A stretch of 64,000 nt of DNA. It comes from Gremmenia infestans (Eukaryota; Ascomycota; Leotiomycetes; Helotiales; Hamatocanthoscyphaceae). This document shows, in pieces, positions 1 through 10,709 of this stretch (positions are counted from its first letter, which is position 1; each line of letters starts with the position of its first letter). Made by a program: the position numbers and the translations under genes. A model generated the notes under the pieces. It saw only the letters and a program-made list of their open reading frames with translations, had not been told where the DNA came from and did not search any database. Location: contig JAFEVB010000002.1 in the NCBI GenBank assembly GCA_032629725.1, positions 4,216,001-4,280,000 of the forward strand, in the 5' to 3' direction.

Positions 1-149
1 AAAGACCGTCCTGAGGTCGAGTATATGAAGAACGAAAAGGGTCTCCAGCAATTCATTATACCCATACACGATTTCAATCCTTCTTTCTATCCCCCTCAAA
101 CCATTAATCACCCCTCTTCAGCAATATCTCTTCCTCAAACTTGACTACC

Positions 150-482
150 ATGTGTTGGGCCCACCAGTACCTATATTACAAGTGCGGTTGTCTAACCGCC
201 CCAGAGCTCGTCGAGTGCCAGGAGCCCGGTTGTCATAATAGGGTCTTGAATCTTCGCCCTGAGCACGGTGGCGCTTTACCATGGCAAGAAGCGCATGAGC
301 AGGACAACTGCCCTCGGCACAGGCCTAAACCACCAGCGCCATTGCACGGCGGACCCAGCGCGGAAGAGAATGAAAACATACATTCTCTCAACCACCCTGA
401 GTATGTATCTCCGCGGTCCACAGAAAGATGCTTCACTCAAACGCTGACACTCACTTGCAGAAGACACCGCCATGGGGGCTAA
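150..482 (+). CDS. small Cys-rich hypothetical protein, one intron
   Basis: I do not recognise the family. The ATG at 150 has a good context (ACCATGT); the frame is open slightly upstream, but only from a TTG. A likely intron lies at 401..460 (GTATGT donor, CTGAC branch, TTGCAG acceptor). It is 60 nt, a multiple of three, so the frame is open with or without splicing. Spliced product join(150..400,461..482) is about 90 aa, unspliced 110 aa. The N-terminus has clustered Cys/His (MCW, CGC, ECQEPGCH, DNCPRH), followed by a Pro/His-rich tail. No signal peptide is evident. It could be a lineage-specific small metal-binding protein or a chance ORF; the clean intron tips me toward a gene. Confidence 0.45.
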   Translation: MCWAHQYLYYKCGCLTAPELVECQEPGCHNRVLNLRPEHGGALPWQEAHEQDNCPRHRPKPPAPLHGGPSAEENENIHSLNHPEYVSPRSTERCFTQTLTLTCRRHRHGG

Positions 483-3024
483 CGGGAAGAGACGCAGACA
501 TTAGAGTGGCGAGGCTCCTTCTTGCCTTTGTTTGTTTCACGTCACCAAAACCTTCCTCGATGCTTGCGTTGTACATTTCTACCCTTCTATCGAATACAAA
601 ATCACCCAACCGACAAAGCCTTCGATTCAATATAATACACCTTTATTATCTGCACGGCCACGACACAGCAACCAAGCTGCGAGGACCCGTATATGTCCAT
701 TCCGTGACTGGAACGTGCTCTAGAAGCAGTGCGACGCTACATTCAACGTTGTATGACAACGCTGGCGTGGAGTTAATATCTAATATTGCCAATTACCTCG
801 AACAAATTCCATCTTTTCTTTCTTTCTTGCCTGCTAGCTTACTGCTGTTGAAAACAGCAAGGTCTTTGTCGGACATATTTCGAAGCTTGTCCTAGAGCGA
901 AGTTTCTGATATAGCAGTTAATGTAATGGTTGACCAGTTTTACGCTGGGGATGGGTTGGGTTGCATATCTAATGGCCCGGCCTGGGCTTCTTTCTCTGTT
1001 TCTAATAATATATTGCTTGAAAGGATGTCCATAGCGGAAATACATAATACTAGTCTGTTCTCAACAACCTATTCTGCATCCATCCGCCCCCTCACATCCC
1101 CATCCTTAGCACCTCGACCTCCAAATCGAAAAACCCACCCGAAAAGTACTATAACAATTGTAGATAGATGCCGCACTCATCACGTCCCACGAGCCCTTCC
1201 CTTCCCTTCCCTCCCCACATGCAAGCCGACACGCCCGCGAGATTTTATTTTATTCTACCCAGGTGACACCAAAGCCCGCATTCCTACCCCGCCTCGAGGC
1301 GACAGGAATGCCAGGAATGCCACTTCACCAATACTCCATACCAATACCTATAGTCCAGTCTAGTCCAATCCAGTCCAGTCCAATACCATGTCTACCGGAA
1401 CGATTCTCCGCTCGGCAATTGATGCATATCTTGCCTAGATATGCATACCCTTACTCCGTACAGTACTCCGCGGATACCATGCCGTCGCATCGCATTTTTA
1501 CTTCTTCCCACCCCACCCCCCTTTTTTTATGTTAAATCACATAAAGTCTCCACAATACGTCTGTACAGTACGAAGCTAGATAATCGATCGATCGATCGAG
1601 GATGGGCACGGTGATCGGGTCCCGAGTCCCTGGTTGGGCGTGGTGTGGCCAGTACAGTAGGAAAGGGGTCGGCTCGATCGGTTCGGTTCGGTTCGGTAAG
1701 TGGGGTGCGCTTGGAAGTGGGGAGGGGACCGGCATTGATGGATTGATTAATTGATTAATTGATCGATTGATGCTTATACGGAGTAATGCACTGTCCAGTA
1801 GATGCTTTATTTATTGTGATTTATTTAAGGTAGGTACCTAGGAGCATGGAGTAAGCTAGATTGGTGAGAAAGAAAGTCTGACGTGGTGCGCTTCCGCTGA
1901 CTGGCTTTTTGTTGTTACGCAGGTACCCTTTGATCCACCCTCCCCCCCCCCAACCCCCTTTCGTAGGGCGTTACCCGAACTCTCTCTCTTACGCGGAGAG
2001 ATAAATGGCATTGAAAGATATCAATAGAGTTCCAGCACCCCGGAACCTGTGTCGGTACTGGCAGGCAACCATGCAGAGTATATCCTTACCGGACCTGATT
2101 GGCGAAAAAATCTACATATCAGACTCGGCAGAGATACGGCACCGTATGGTATTTCGGACTTAGAAACCCATGCATGGATTTCCTCAGCATTCTCGTAACA
2201 AAACAAGAATGCAGCTAGCTACACATAGCTCCGCGTCATCCGCGGCTCCAGCGCTCCAGCACTCCAGCACTCCACTTACCCATGCTAATAAAGACGCGGA
2301 TATACACTGCACAGCCAGCACCTGGGGACTGCAATGCAGGCTTGAAAGGTTAATTCGGGCTTTTTGTTGCGCTTTTTGAGCTTGGTGCAGTACAGTGTGT
2401 GCAGTGGCAAATTTTCATTTGCTCTGTCTGTTATTGCGGCTTTGGTCAGAATATCAATATTGCACCTCAATAAATAAAAGTGTAACCAGCTAAATGCTGA
2501 CACTACAAAACTGTTTGGTCACACAATAATAGATACACAATTTCTGGGGCATTATTGGGACGGACTACTTACTACTTTTAACTCCTCCAACTCCAACTTC
2601 AACTCCAACTTCAACTCCAACTTCAACTCCGCACGGCACGAAACCCAGCAACCCAGGTAAAGCTGACGGTCTTCCGGGGCTAGATTTTTGATGGGTACCC
2701 GATCTTACGCCTCTTTTACATGTGAAATGTATAGATGATGAATATAGTCCAATAGGAGGGTCCCCGTGGCCGTTGAGATTATGCGTGTTCGATTATGTGG
2801 CTGCATGTTATCGATTCGTCTTCCCCAGTTACCTGGCAAGTAAATATTGAGGGCTAGTGCTCACTTGGTCCAAAGGACGTTCCAGAACATGATGATAAGA
2901 AAGAGAAAGAAAACGCGGACGTATCGTATCTAAAAACAGACACCGATTGCCAAACCTTTGCATACACCCACAAACAAGGAAAAAAAAGCGCGAGATGGAA
3001 ACGGGATCTCTGATTCCGATTACT
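483..3024. other. intergenic region with simple repeats
   Basis: About 2.5 kb with no gene I can support. It holds many short tandem motifs: TAGTCCAGTC-type repeats near 1350-1385, GATC repeats near 1583-1600, TTCGG repeats near 1680-1697, ATTGATTA repeats near 1740-1770 and a 12-nt array at 2589-2630. Open frames such as 428..895 and 926..1363 have low-complexity Pro/Thr/Arg composition and no recognisable homology or introns. Confidence 0.6.
2589..2630. repeat. 12-nt tandem repeat, 3.5 copies
   Basis: The unit AACTCCAACTTC is repeated three times exactly, plus a half copy (AACTCC). It sits in intergenic DNA about 400 bp downstream of the GCD1 stop codon. Confidence 0.9.
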
Positions 3025-4762
3025 CTAAGCCAACTCCTCTTCCAATTCCTCCTCCGTAGCCTCCATGCCCTGACTACTCATCAACTTCGCCCCCTTATCC
3101 TCACTCCCCGCCTCCACCAGCAGGTTCTCCTGCACTTCGCAATCAACCAGCGTACAGTCCTCTCCTAGCTCCGCCCTCTTGCCCACCACACACCCCGTCA
3201 GCTTACACCCATTCCCTACTACCACGCCATCCATCAGCACGCAGCGCGTTAGCTTCGCGCCGGCTTTGATCTGGCAGCCTGCGCCGACGACGCATTCTTT
3301 CAGCGAGCAGCGCTCTTCGACCATCACGTTCTCGGCCAGGAGGCAGTCGGGGCGCGTTACGGTGGTGCGCGAGGCGATGCCGGCTGGGTAGGCGATTTTG
3401 CGGGGGTGCGTAAGTGGGGATGTGCCGCCTGTTTCGGTGGGTTCTAGTTTTGCGAGTTGCAGAGATACGGATAACAGTAATGGTGCGGTATCGACGCGGC
3501 GGATCAGGGCTGTAGGTGTAGGGTGTTGATATGTGAGGATAGGCGGTATGATAAGTTTTGGTTTTACGTCCACTGGCTTTTGTAGACTCGTTGTCCAGGT
3601 ACTGCTTAAGGTGCTGAAAGCACTCTCGTCTTGTGTCGATGGGGAGTCGAGGAGATTGTCGTCGTGGGATGCTGGGCTTGAAGAGCTGTTGAAAACTTCT
3701 GCCAGTCCAAGTTTCTCGCCGAGACCATCTTGCCAGCCTGCCTTTGCCCACCATCCAATTACGTCTTCGCCGATACTGTCCATGTGGTCGTTGCTGTTGA
3801 TCATGTCCATTACCCAGGCGGGGAAGATGTAGATATGTGCGTCTCGGTGCGAGCCTAGCATGCGTACACGTGAATGTGCTTCTAGAAGACTGTGGCGGAT
3901 TGAGAGTTTGCCGCCTTTTTCGGTGACATCTTTGAGTGTATCTGTCGGCATCGACATGACGAGATTCGAGAGCTGTGATAATACCGAAGACTTGGGAGGT
4001 GGTACTGGTCCGGCTTTGAGTGGTGTTGTTGCGATGAAATCTGTCTCTTCTCCTTTTATAACACTTTCACCCCGCGTATCGTAACAGACGGTCATTCCTC
4101 CTCTTCGACCAGCCTTCTCCCCATTCAGAGCCATCTTCGGGTGTCCCAGCCCATTTTGGTTCGGAGTTGAGCCGCCTAGAGATGCTTGTGTGACCATCCA
4201 AGCTTCGAGCAGAGCATCCCCCCCAAGTTCACACACCAAGTCGCACGGTAGAATGATGAAGTCCCCTTTGACAACATCTCGTACTTCTGGTAATCGGAAG
4301 ATTTCTGCCGTTCCGGTGGTGTTGTCTAGGTCTTTCGGCGCTAAGAGATCTGGTTTTGGGAGAGGTAGGCCAGTGAGATGGGGATTAGTATTTAGAGCTG
4401 TGGTAATAGCTGGTGCGGAAGACGGTGGTGTTATTAAAGTTATATCTGAATCAAAGTTAGCAATGAGGTTTGGAACTGATGTCCCTGTGACAACGTGACT
4501 TGGAACGTGACTTGGAAGAAAAAGCTTGATTGGCAATTTCCAGCTCAAAATGGTGGGTTTATGTAGTATAAGCTGAATGGGGAGATAAGTTTGTGTATGT
4601 ATGCTTACTTGTGACGCCCATCCGATAGCAGAACTCGAGCGGGTACCATACCATAGGCCGGTTGGCAATGGGGAGAAGAGCCTTTGGGGTTTCATCTGGA
4701 TTGGCTGTGAAGGTCGGAAATGATGATCCGGGACCACAAAGAATAATTGCCTGAAAAGACAT
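3025..4762 (-). CDS. GCD1: translation initiation factor eIF2B gamma subunit
   Basis: Gamma subunit of eIF2B, the cytosolic guanine-nucleotide exchange factor that recycles eIF2-GDP; it pairs with the epsilon subunit in the catalytic subcomplex. Structure is complement(join(3025..4445,4609..4762)), 524 aa. The 163-nt intron has a GTAAGC donor and a TTCAG acceptor, and splicing gives the continuous stretch GVTNITLITPPSS. The N-terminal half is a nucleotidyltransferase-like domain opening with MSFQAIILCGPGSSF, followed by PKALLPIANRPM and later GDFIILPCDLV. The C-terminus (about 425-494) is a left-handed beta-helix of hexapeptide-like repeats (NVMVEERCSLKECVVGAG and following). An acidic tail (EEELEEELA) ends the protein. 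It is divergent from the PEX22-like gene with 384 bp between starts. The degenerate NTP loop (GPGS) is normal for gamma subunits, which are not catalytic transferases. Confidence 0.93.
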
Positions 4763-5146
4763 GATTGTTTTTTGCCAATCACGAGCTTCCAGAGATTGGG
4801 GTGAATCTATAGATGAGTTTTGAAGATTTTAATATTGGTCAGTCAAAATATCTCATTGTCAGTCAGCCAAGACTAGTCAATCAAGCGAGCCACCGAATCC
4901 CGCTCCGCCGTTTGGCCTTGGCATCCGCCACGCCCCCGCCGTCGCGATGGAAACCAGCCCAGCCTCGGAAGTGGAAGTCAACAAGTGATTTGATATTACA
5001 CTACCCAGCCTCGCCATTTCGCAGTCCCCGCTCCAACTTCTTCATGCGCAACTGCGCAGGCAATGATCTCTGAAACCTCACGAATAATAACCCACGATAT
5101 TAGAATCGCAAGAAGCAGATATTTCACCCGACGTGGCACAATCTAA
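4763..5146. promoter_or_regulatory. divergent promoter region between GCD1 and the PEX22-like gene
   Basis: The 384 bp between the two start codons must hold both promoters. A GC-richer patch (CCACGCCCCCGCCGTCGCG, about 4928-4946) is the only obvious feature. I see no TATA box in a convincing position. Confidence 0.5.
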
Positions 5147-6529
5147 ATGTCGGGCTCCTATGAGCGCACCACGCGCAGAACCCAGAACTCCTCATCCTCG
5201 CGACGCGGCACCTATTCATACTGGATCCCGCTGGCGCTCACAGTAACAGTCGCAACGGTTGGAATTGCGGCTTGGATATGGAGTGAGCGGAGCGACGACG
5301 ACGAGGAAGATGGCGATTTCCCACCTGGGCCCAATCCCTACGATCGCCCTGATTATGGCAGGAATACCGACGGTAGCGTGCGTACTGGACCTCCTTCATA
5401 TGCGGATGTGCGACCCGGAGAAGTTGCGTATGGGACTGTAGGGGAGCCGCGACCTGAAGAGAGCCAGAGTTATGTGGCGCGCATGTCAGGTGCGCTGCGG
5501 AGGACGCCTAGCCCACAGCAAGTGTTTGACAATGTAAGTAGGAGTGTTGTTGGAGGTGTTGCGGCTGCGGGGGCTGTGGTTGGAAGTGCACTTTCTTCCA
5601 TTCGGGAAGAGGATAGGAATGCATATAAGGACCACAGGACTTGGTCAGAGGAAGTAGAATCTCGGGATCCTGGTGCTGGGCCTAGTGCTGTTGATACCCG
5701 ATCTACGATTATACCTGGAGATGCGCCTTCAGCACGAGCCAGTGGAAAGAGGAAGACGGTGGCTATCGTTGTGTCTGCAGATACCACTCTAGATGACATG
5801 GATGACGAGGAAGGCTTCCATGAACACGCTGTAGGAATTCCCATATTTTGTACTCGTACGCCGTGCTAACATACACAGTCAATCCTCTCCTACCTCCCCC
5901 AGAACACCGACTTCTCAAAAATCCGCCTCTTCGTCCTAATCTACGCCCCAGATCTGAAAGAACACCCTCTCGATGCGGCACCACCCCGGGCCCCAGCCTC
6001 TCTCAGCTCCTCATTTTCGAACATTGGACACGAACAAGCACAATCACCGCCTGCAGATTATGAGAAATCAATGTGCGTTGCAACTTTACCCATTTATAAA
6101 TGTATCACTGACAGAACTAGATCAACTTCTTCCAGCTCGCCAGCCTTCAACGCAGTTTACTCCCAAGCCCTCTCCCTCGTTGAAAAGGAAACTATGGTCC
6201 TACCATTCACAACCCCCACAGGACATGTGCACATTCTACGGCACCTAGCCCCCGAAACTGTATATTTGCAATCATCGCTCGCTGGTCCTGACGGCGAGAT
6301 CATTACCCATCTGCAATCATGGCTTCGCCAAGATGTGGTGTTGGTCGTAGGTGCAGAGGGTGGACATGGTGGTGGGTTAGCAGACAGCGAGAGTGAAGCG
6401 GAGCCGGAGAAGAAACTTCAAAAGTGGTGGGAGAAGGAGGAGCGGGTTGGCAGGGGAAGGGGTGTAGTTGTCGTGGAGGGACTGAGGGTGGGTGATGATT
6501 GGGTGCGGAGGGTGGAGGGGAAGGATTAA
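5147..6529 (+). CDS. PEX22-like peroxisome biogenesis protein
   Basis: Likely the filamentous-fungal PEX22-like protein (peroxin-22 family), which anchors the ubiquitin-conjugating enzyme Pex4 at the peroxisomal membrane for receptor recycling. Structure is join(5147..5830,5879..6072,6136..6529), 423 aa. The introns are 48 nt (GTAGGA..ACACAG, branch GCTAAC) and 63 nt (GTGCGT..TCCAG), and both preserve frame. A Ser/Arg N-terminus precedes one membrane span (about 26-46, WIPLALTVTVATVGIAAWIW). An acidic linker, a disordered region and a C-terminal cytosolic domain follow; the domain starts near KTVAIVVSAD and continues SILSYLPQNTDFSKIRLFVLIYAPDL. This N-terminal anchor plus alpha/beta domain matches the family. 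The assignment rests on architecture and remembered family sequence, so another single-pass protein with a similar fold remains possible. Confidence 0.7.
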
Positions 6530-7423
6530 AAGGGGACCTTTTTCTGTTCACAAGCTGCTATAAGGGGATACTAAGGGGTTTCATGATTTTGTTCCTTGAT
6601 TTGCTATTTAACTAAATATATGAGCTATGAAAATCACAGTACAGTATGTAGCTGGATATGTTTTGGGGGGCAACTGGAATATATTCTTTCTTCACCGTCC
6701 TTTCCTACAATAGTCAGCCTCATTTTCCTTCTCGCCTTCAACGTTGATACTCTGTTGCACGTGACAAGTTGGTCATTATATATAAAAGTGGTACAATCTG
6801 TAGAAAGGGGTGGGGTGGGGTAGGGTATCCCCAGCTTGGAAATCCTGATTGGTTCGTTACTGGTTTCTGCACTAATCCCACTTCGTACGTTTACAGTACC
6901 AGGTAGACATCCAGACGCTAACCCTGTCTCGTATTTCGGGTCTCTTAACAGTTAACTTCAAATCAACATGACACTTCTACTTCTTGCAAAATACGTAGGA
7001 TTAACCGAATTGACAAAATGTAGAGGTGGTTTAGACCCCCCTTGCTGGGAATAGAAACGTCCGGTTGTTCGCTAGTATTGTGTCTGGGCACATATTGAGT
7101 CGATCACATCTTGTAAGTTCTTAGATTCAAGAGCATCACTTCAGCTAATCCTTGGTATAGTAATTCCGGTAATGCCGATATTTCCGGCGGTTTCTAAACC
7201 CCATGGTATAACTGCTACTATTTAACTTACTTATATATATATGTGCGGACTGTTCGTCAACCACGGATGACTTTCTTGCCAGACACTTGTATCACTTCTT
7301 TGGTTGTGTTCACAGATATAAAGTTCATTCTATATCCTCAGTCGTTGTGGGATACATAGTTACTTTTTACTTCCAAGTGGTGCATTCAGGACCAGAACTT
7401 CATTGCAATATTTCACACCCCTC
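6530..7423. other. intergenic region, nothing recognised
   Basis: About 0.9 kb of AT-rich DNA between the PEX22-like gene and the SDR. There is a TATATATATATG run near 7232-7242, about 180 bp before the SDR start. I see no open frame or repeat I would defend. Confidence 0.5.
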
Positions 7424-8380
7424 ATGATGGCTTCGGCAAAGCCTCAACGCATTTTCATGACTGGCGCCAATGGTTACATCGGCTCAGTCATCACTGAATT
7501 TGCTATTTCAGAAGGATATACCGTCATCGGTCTTTCACGTTCCGAGAAAAGCGATACCAAACTCCGCAACCTCGGCGCCAGTCCCGTTCGCGGCGACCTA
7601 CACACATACGACGTTCTGACACGCGAGAGCGCCCAAGCTGATGTCGTGATCCATCTCGCCGACGCGCTCGCTGGAAACTGGGGCATGGAATACTCGGAAG
7701 TGGTACGCATTCACAATGCAGCTGTCGATGCCATTGCCGAAGGTTTAAAGGGTTCCGGGAAGCCATTCATTGAGACGTCTGGCTCGCTCGTCACAGCACC
7801 TGATCCAAACGGCGGAGAAACGATCGAGTCTTCGCCGCTGGTTGAAACCCCTTTGAACAATCGCATCGACAGTGAGAAGTATTCTCTTGCGCAGTGCGAG
7901 AAGGGCATCAAGGTTTCTGCCTTGCGCTTGGCGCCATATGTGTATGGCCGTGGCGGCAGCGGCGTGGGCCTCTTTATGGGCACTGGTGCGAAGAATGGCG
8001 AAGTCACATATGTTGGCGACGGCTCCATATGCACTACTACAGTGCACGTTGATGCTGCTAGATTATACCTTCTAGCTATCAAGAACGCAAAGGCTGGTGA
8101 AACATACAACGCAACGTATGAGACGGATGTGACATCCCGCGCCCTGTCCGAGGCCATGGGCGAGGCTCTTGGAGTTCCTCTACGCTCGCTATCCTTCGAA
8201 GATATGGCATCGAAAATGGGGCAGTTCTTTGCCAAGTTTTTAAGCGCTGAGAACCGTGCTTCGAATACCAAAGCTGTCCAGGAGTTAGGGTGGCGACCGC
8301 GTGAGAAGAAAATTTTGGATGACATAAAGTTGGGATCGTATGTGGAGCTTGCTAAGAGTTTGCGAAAGCCTACATCTTGA
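7424..8380 (+). CDS. atypical/extended SDR, NAD(P)-dependent epimerase-like
   Basis: Single-exon 318-aa protein of the NAD-dependent epimerase/dehydratase superfamily; the substrate is unknown. The frame is open from a TTG at 7403, but the first ATG is 7424, with a second at 7427 in better context. The Rossmann loop TGANGYIG is at about 13-20, followed by IGLSRS and a later RGDL segment. Typical downstream pieces are present (ETSGSLV, ALRLAPYVYGRG, VHVDAARLYLLAI). At the catalytic site the YxxxK motif reads YSLAQ, so the usual lysine is absent; atypical SDRs with this feature are often binding proteins or use other residues. The protein ends with ELGWRP, a common C-terminal signature of this family. 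It lies just upstream of the decayed 8.6-11.3 kb locus and may have been part of it. Confidence 0.85.
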   Translation: MMASAKPQRIFMTGANGYIGSVITEFAISEGYTVIGLSRSEKSDTKLRNLGASPVRGDLHTYDVLTRESAQADVVIHLADALAGNWGMEYSEVVRIHNAAVDAIAEGLKGSGKPFIETSGSLVTAPDPNGGETIESSPLVETPLNNRIDSEKYSLAQCEKGIKVSALRLAPYVYGRGGSGVGLFMGTGAKNGEVTYVGDGSICTTTVHVDAARLYLLAIKNAKAGETYNATYETDVTSRALSEAMGEALGVPLRSLSFEDMASKMGQFFAKFLSAENRASNTKAVQELGWRPREKKILDDIKLGSYVELAKSLRKPTS

Positions 8381-8636
8381 GCAGGTTCTGAGATCACTGG
8401 GAAATCAGATTCAAGGGTGACTATTGATGTTCTCACCCACCTATCACGTGCACCTGATAGGGGGGCTTAGCGCCACACTAGCGTATCTCTATTCAGACCC
8501 ACAGGCATCCACCCATTCTAGTTCTACTTTTAGAGAATTCATCCTTTTTACACTCAATTCATACCAAAACTTTAGTGCACATGAATCGATTCATGACTGC
8601 TGCCTTACCTAATTTGTATCACAATACATCTAGTAT

Positions 8637-9400
8637 TTATAGCGAAGTGTCTCTGGACTCTAAATTTGCGAAGTAACTTCGGATACTTTCATGATCCTCA
8701 ACGCCCATTACCATCCCAATGTAGCCGTCTGGCCTCACAATGACACTACAGCCTTTCTCTCTATCAATCTCCAGCCGGCACACCTCATGAAGCTCCACCA
8801 ATTCCACTTTATCTCTTGCGGCACAATGCACAACCATTACCTCTACCCTTGCCTAAGAGTGGCCCGCGGTAAATTTACCAAGACTGGATTCATGATTACT
8901 AAGCCAGGACCGGGAGTCTGGAGCCGAGCCAGATGAGCGCCCTTTGCTATGTCACCCGCAAAAATGAGGATCCTGAAAGCCTCATTTGCATTGAGCCTTG
9001 GATGAATGCGTGTTGTGACACCATCTGCCTGGCAAATGACCTGAAAGTCTTTCAGACGCTTACCTGGAACTATGTCTGCCTTCAACAGTCTTAGCACTAT
9101 GTGTTTTGCGGATCCTTTAACCTGGACTATGGGTGACACTGAGTAACGGATAGACAACCCGCCGTGAACTTCATTGCGCGTAAGGATTCGCTGTCACAGC
9201 TTGCCGAAGGTGCGGAAAAAAGTTTCAAATATCCACGATCGAAAGAGATCAGATCTTGTGCCACAAGCCGTAGTTCGCTTGTGTATGTTGAGAGAATAGA
9301 AGGTGGCAGGTGGTTATTAAGCACAAGACGAACTATTTCGTTTAATGACGATACCCTGGTAATTTGATTCGTACGAACTCATGTCTTATATCTTGCCGCA
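8637..9400 (-). pseudogene. C-terminal remnant of phenol-2-monooxygenase-like FAD enzyme
   Basis: Three minus-strand frames, read in order from about 9400 to 8637, give the C-terminal third of a phenol-hydroxylase-type aromatic monooxygenase. The first has the SILSTYTSELRLVAQDLISFD block (family form LLxTYexERrpVAqxLIdFD). The second has PGKRLKDFQV and FRILIFAGD from the thioredoxin-like C-terminal domain. The third has DREKGCSVIVRPDGYIGMV at the end. The blocks are out of frame with each other: a shift near 9130-9160 and another near 8840. The overlaps are too tight for introns. The N-terminal FAD-binding half (GxGxxG, GD motif) is not found between 9400 and 9937. I read this as a truncated, frameshifted pseudogene. 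Confidence 0.75.
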
Positions 9401-9937
9401 AGGCAAAAATAATCTGTAAGACATACGGGGTCTACAAGCTGCAGTAGCGCTGGCGTTCGAAATCTGCAAATCTAAAACCAGTGTTTCCCATATTGACGTG
9501 GCTAGCTGAATTCAAAGTCTAGATCTTAATTGCGACGACACCGCCTAACCAGTGCTCATTCGTCAATGGCACAGTGCCAGCTTTTAGAGCGTTCATTAAT
9601 CCGTTGGCGATGGGATAAATCACAACTCACAGACTTTACATATATCTCTCCTTACTAAAATAGCTCCCGTGTTAAGCGAGCCCCCCCCTCTACCACCCGC
9701 CTAACATCACGGCACTACTATATAAAATGTATTTCAACATATTTCATTTTTGTCTATCTACGAAATGCGCTCATGATGAATCGCTCAAATTTGTCGGAGT
9801 CCCAGATAGAACCTGAAATGCATGTCTCCTTAATAACGCTCAAGTCTGTAGAAAAGACTCTTTATCCTGAGTACGCTGCAGATAAAAGATGCCTATTCAT
9901 TCTCAATCAGCATTTCCACGAAATACCATGCATGAAA
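9401..9937. other. degraded intergenic DNA between two pseudogenes
   Basis: This is where the N-terminal half of the monooxygenase would lie. I searched the minus strand by eye for a GDAAH or GMNTG-like block and found nothing convincing. A plus-strand ATG frame at 9776-9973 looks non-coding. Confidence 0.45.
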
Positions 9938-10709
9938 TTACTTACTATAATTGACTTCCGCGCTTTTCCATAGCCCGACAATGTGTAAGTGTTGCTTAGC
10001 ACCAATGCTGCTGACCTCGTCTGGTGACCATTTAGCACTTCCCACCATGTAGACCCTTTCCCCACGCTTTATAGAGATATCAACATCTCCAATGGTGCAT
10101 GTGACTGATTTTGCAGCACGCAAGTGATTCTCGTATCTTAGATTCTCGGGATTCCATCTGCCCTCAAATCTGAGAAGTTCGTCTGCCTCGGGGCCCAAAC
10201 ATTTCCTAGCTGCTTCCAGCCCGTACTTGACCCATCGCCTGGACTGTCCCCCTTGGAGTGTCATAGGCGCACTCGATCATCGTTTCATCTTTACATCCAT
10301 CTATCCCAAGAATGGAGCCGGACAGGTTGCGAACCTGTTGCGGACGTTTGGAAGATCCAAAAAGCTCCCCAGCCTCCGTCGGCTCACAATTTGCAAGACT
10401 GCTTCCAAGCCAGAGTGAGGTCTTGCGCTTGCTTCTTACTTCTTCGACAGTTGATAGCCACCTTGCGCCATCCTCGTACGTCCCAACAAGGCCATGTACT
10501 GTGATACTTTGAAAATTGGCTTGAGCTTTCAAGCCCAAAACCGAAGACTCAAGCTCGACTTGATCTACATCCAAGACATAGTAAGTCAATGGTGTTCCTA
10601 GATTGTCGAGGGCAGACAGCAAAAGAGCAGTCTTTTGCATATTATAGCCATCCGTTATTGTCTCAGATGCGTAGTAACCCGACAAATATCCTTGTCGCCA
10701 TCGATACAT
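9938..10709 (-). pseudogene. EasF/EgtD-like (PF10017) SAM methyltransferase, truncated and frameshifted
   Basis: Relative of fungal 4-dimethylallyltryptophan N-methyltransferase and the EgtD histidine methyltransferase family. The 5' frame carries YYASETI, NMQKTALLLSAL, TYYVLDVDQVELE, VHGLVGTYEDGARWL, SLWLGSSLANCEPTEA and ILGIDGCKDE, all in family order. It runs out of frame after AYDTPRGTVQ. The other frame resumes with WVKYGLEAARKCLGPEA and continues through VDISIKRGERVYM to a stop at 9938. The shift lies near 10225-10250, with no room for an intron. The N-terminus (roughly 60 residues in relatives) is absent: an in-frame stop lies just upstream of 10709, and a COMT-like gene starts there in the opposite direction. 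It cannot make a normal enzyme as it stands, unless the assembly is wrong. The substrate is unknown; the family does not by itself prove ergot alkaloid chemistry. Confidence 0.75.

Noticed and set aside
428..895. 155-codon plus-strand open frame
   Set aside because: No recognisable family, low-complexity composition, and it overlaps the end of the small Cys-rich gene in another frame. No splice structure supports it.
926..1363. 145-codon plus-strand open frame rich in Pro/Thr/Arg
   Set aside because: Composition follows the CCCC/TCC-rich intergenic DNA; no motif, no introns.
3203..3754. Long minus-strand frame overlapping GCD1
   Set aside because: Shadow frame of the GCD1 beta-helix exon; Arg-rich and without its own evidence.
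7711..8436. 241-codon minus-strand frame antisense to the SDR
   Set aside because: Arises from GC-biased codons of the real SDR; no homology seen.
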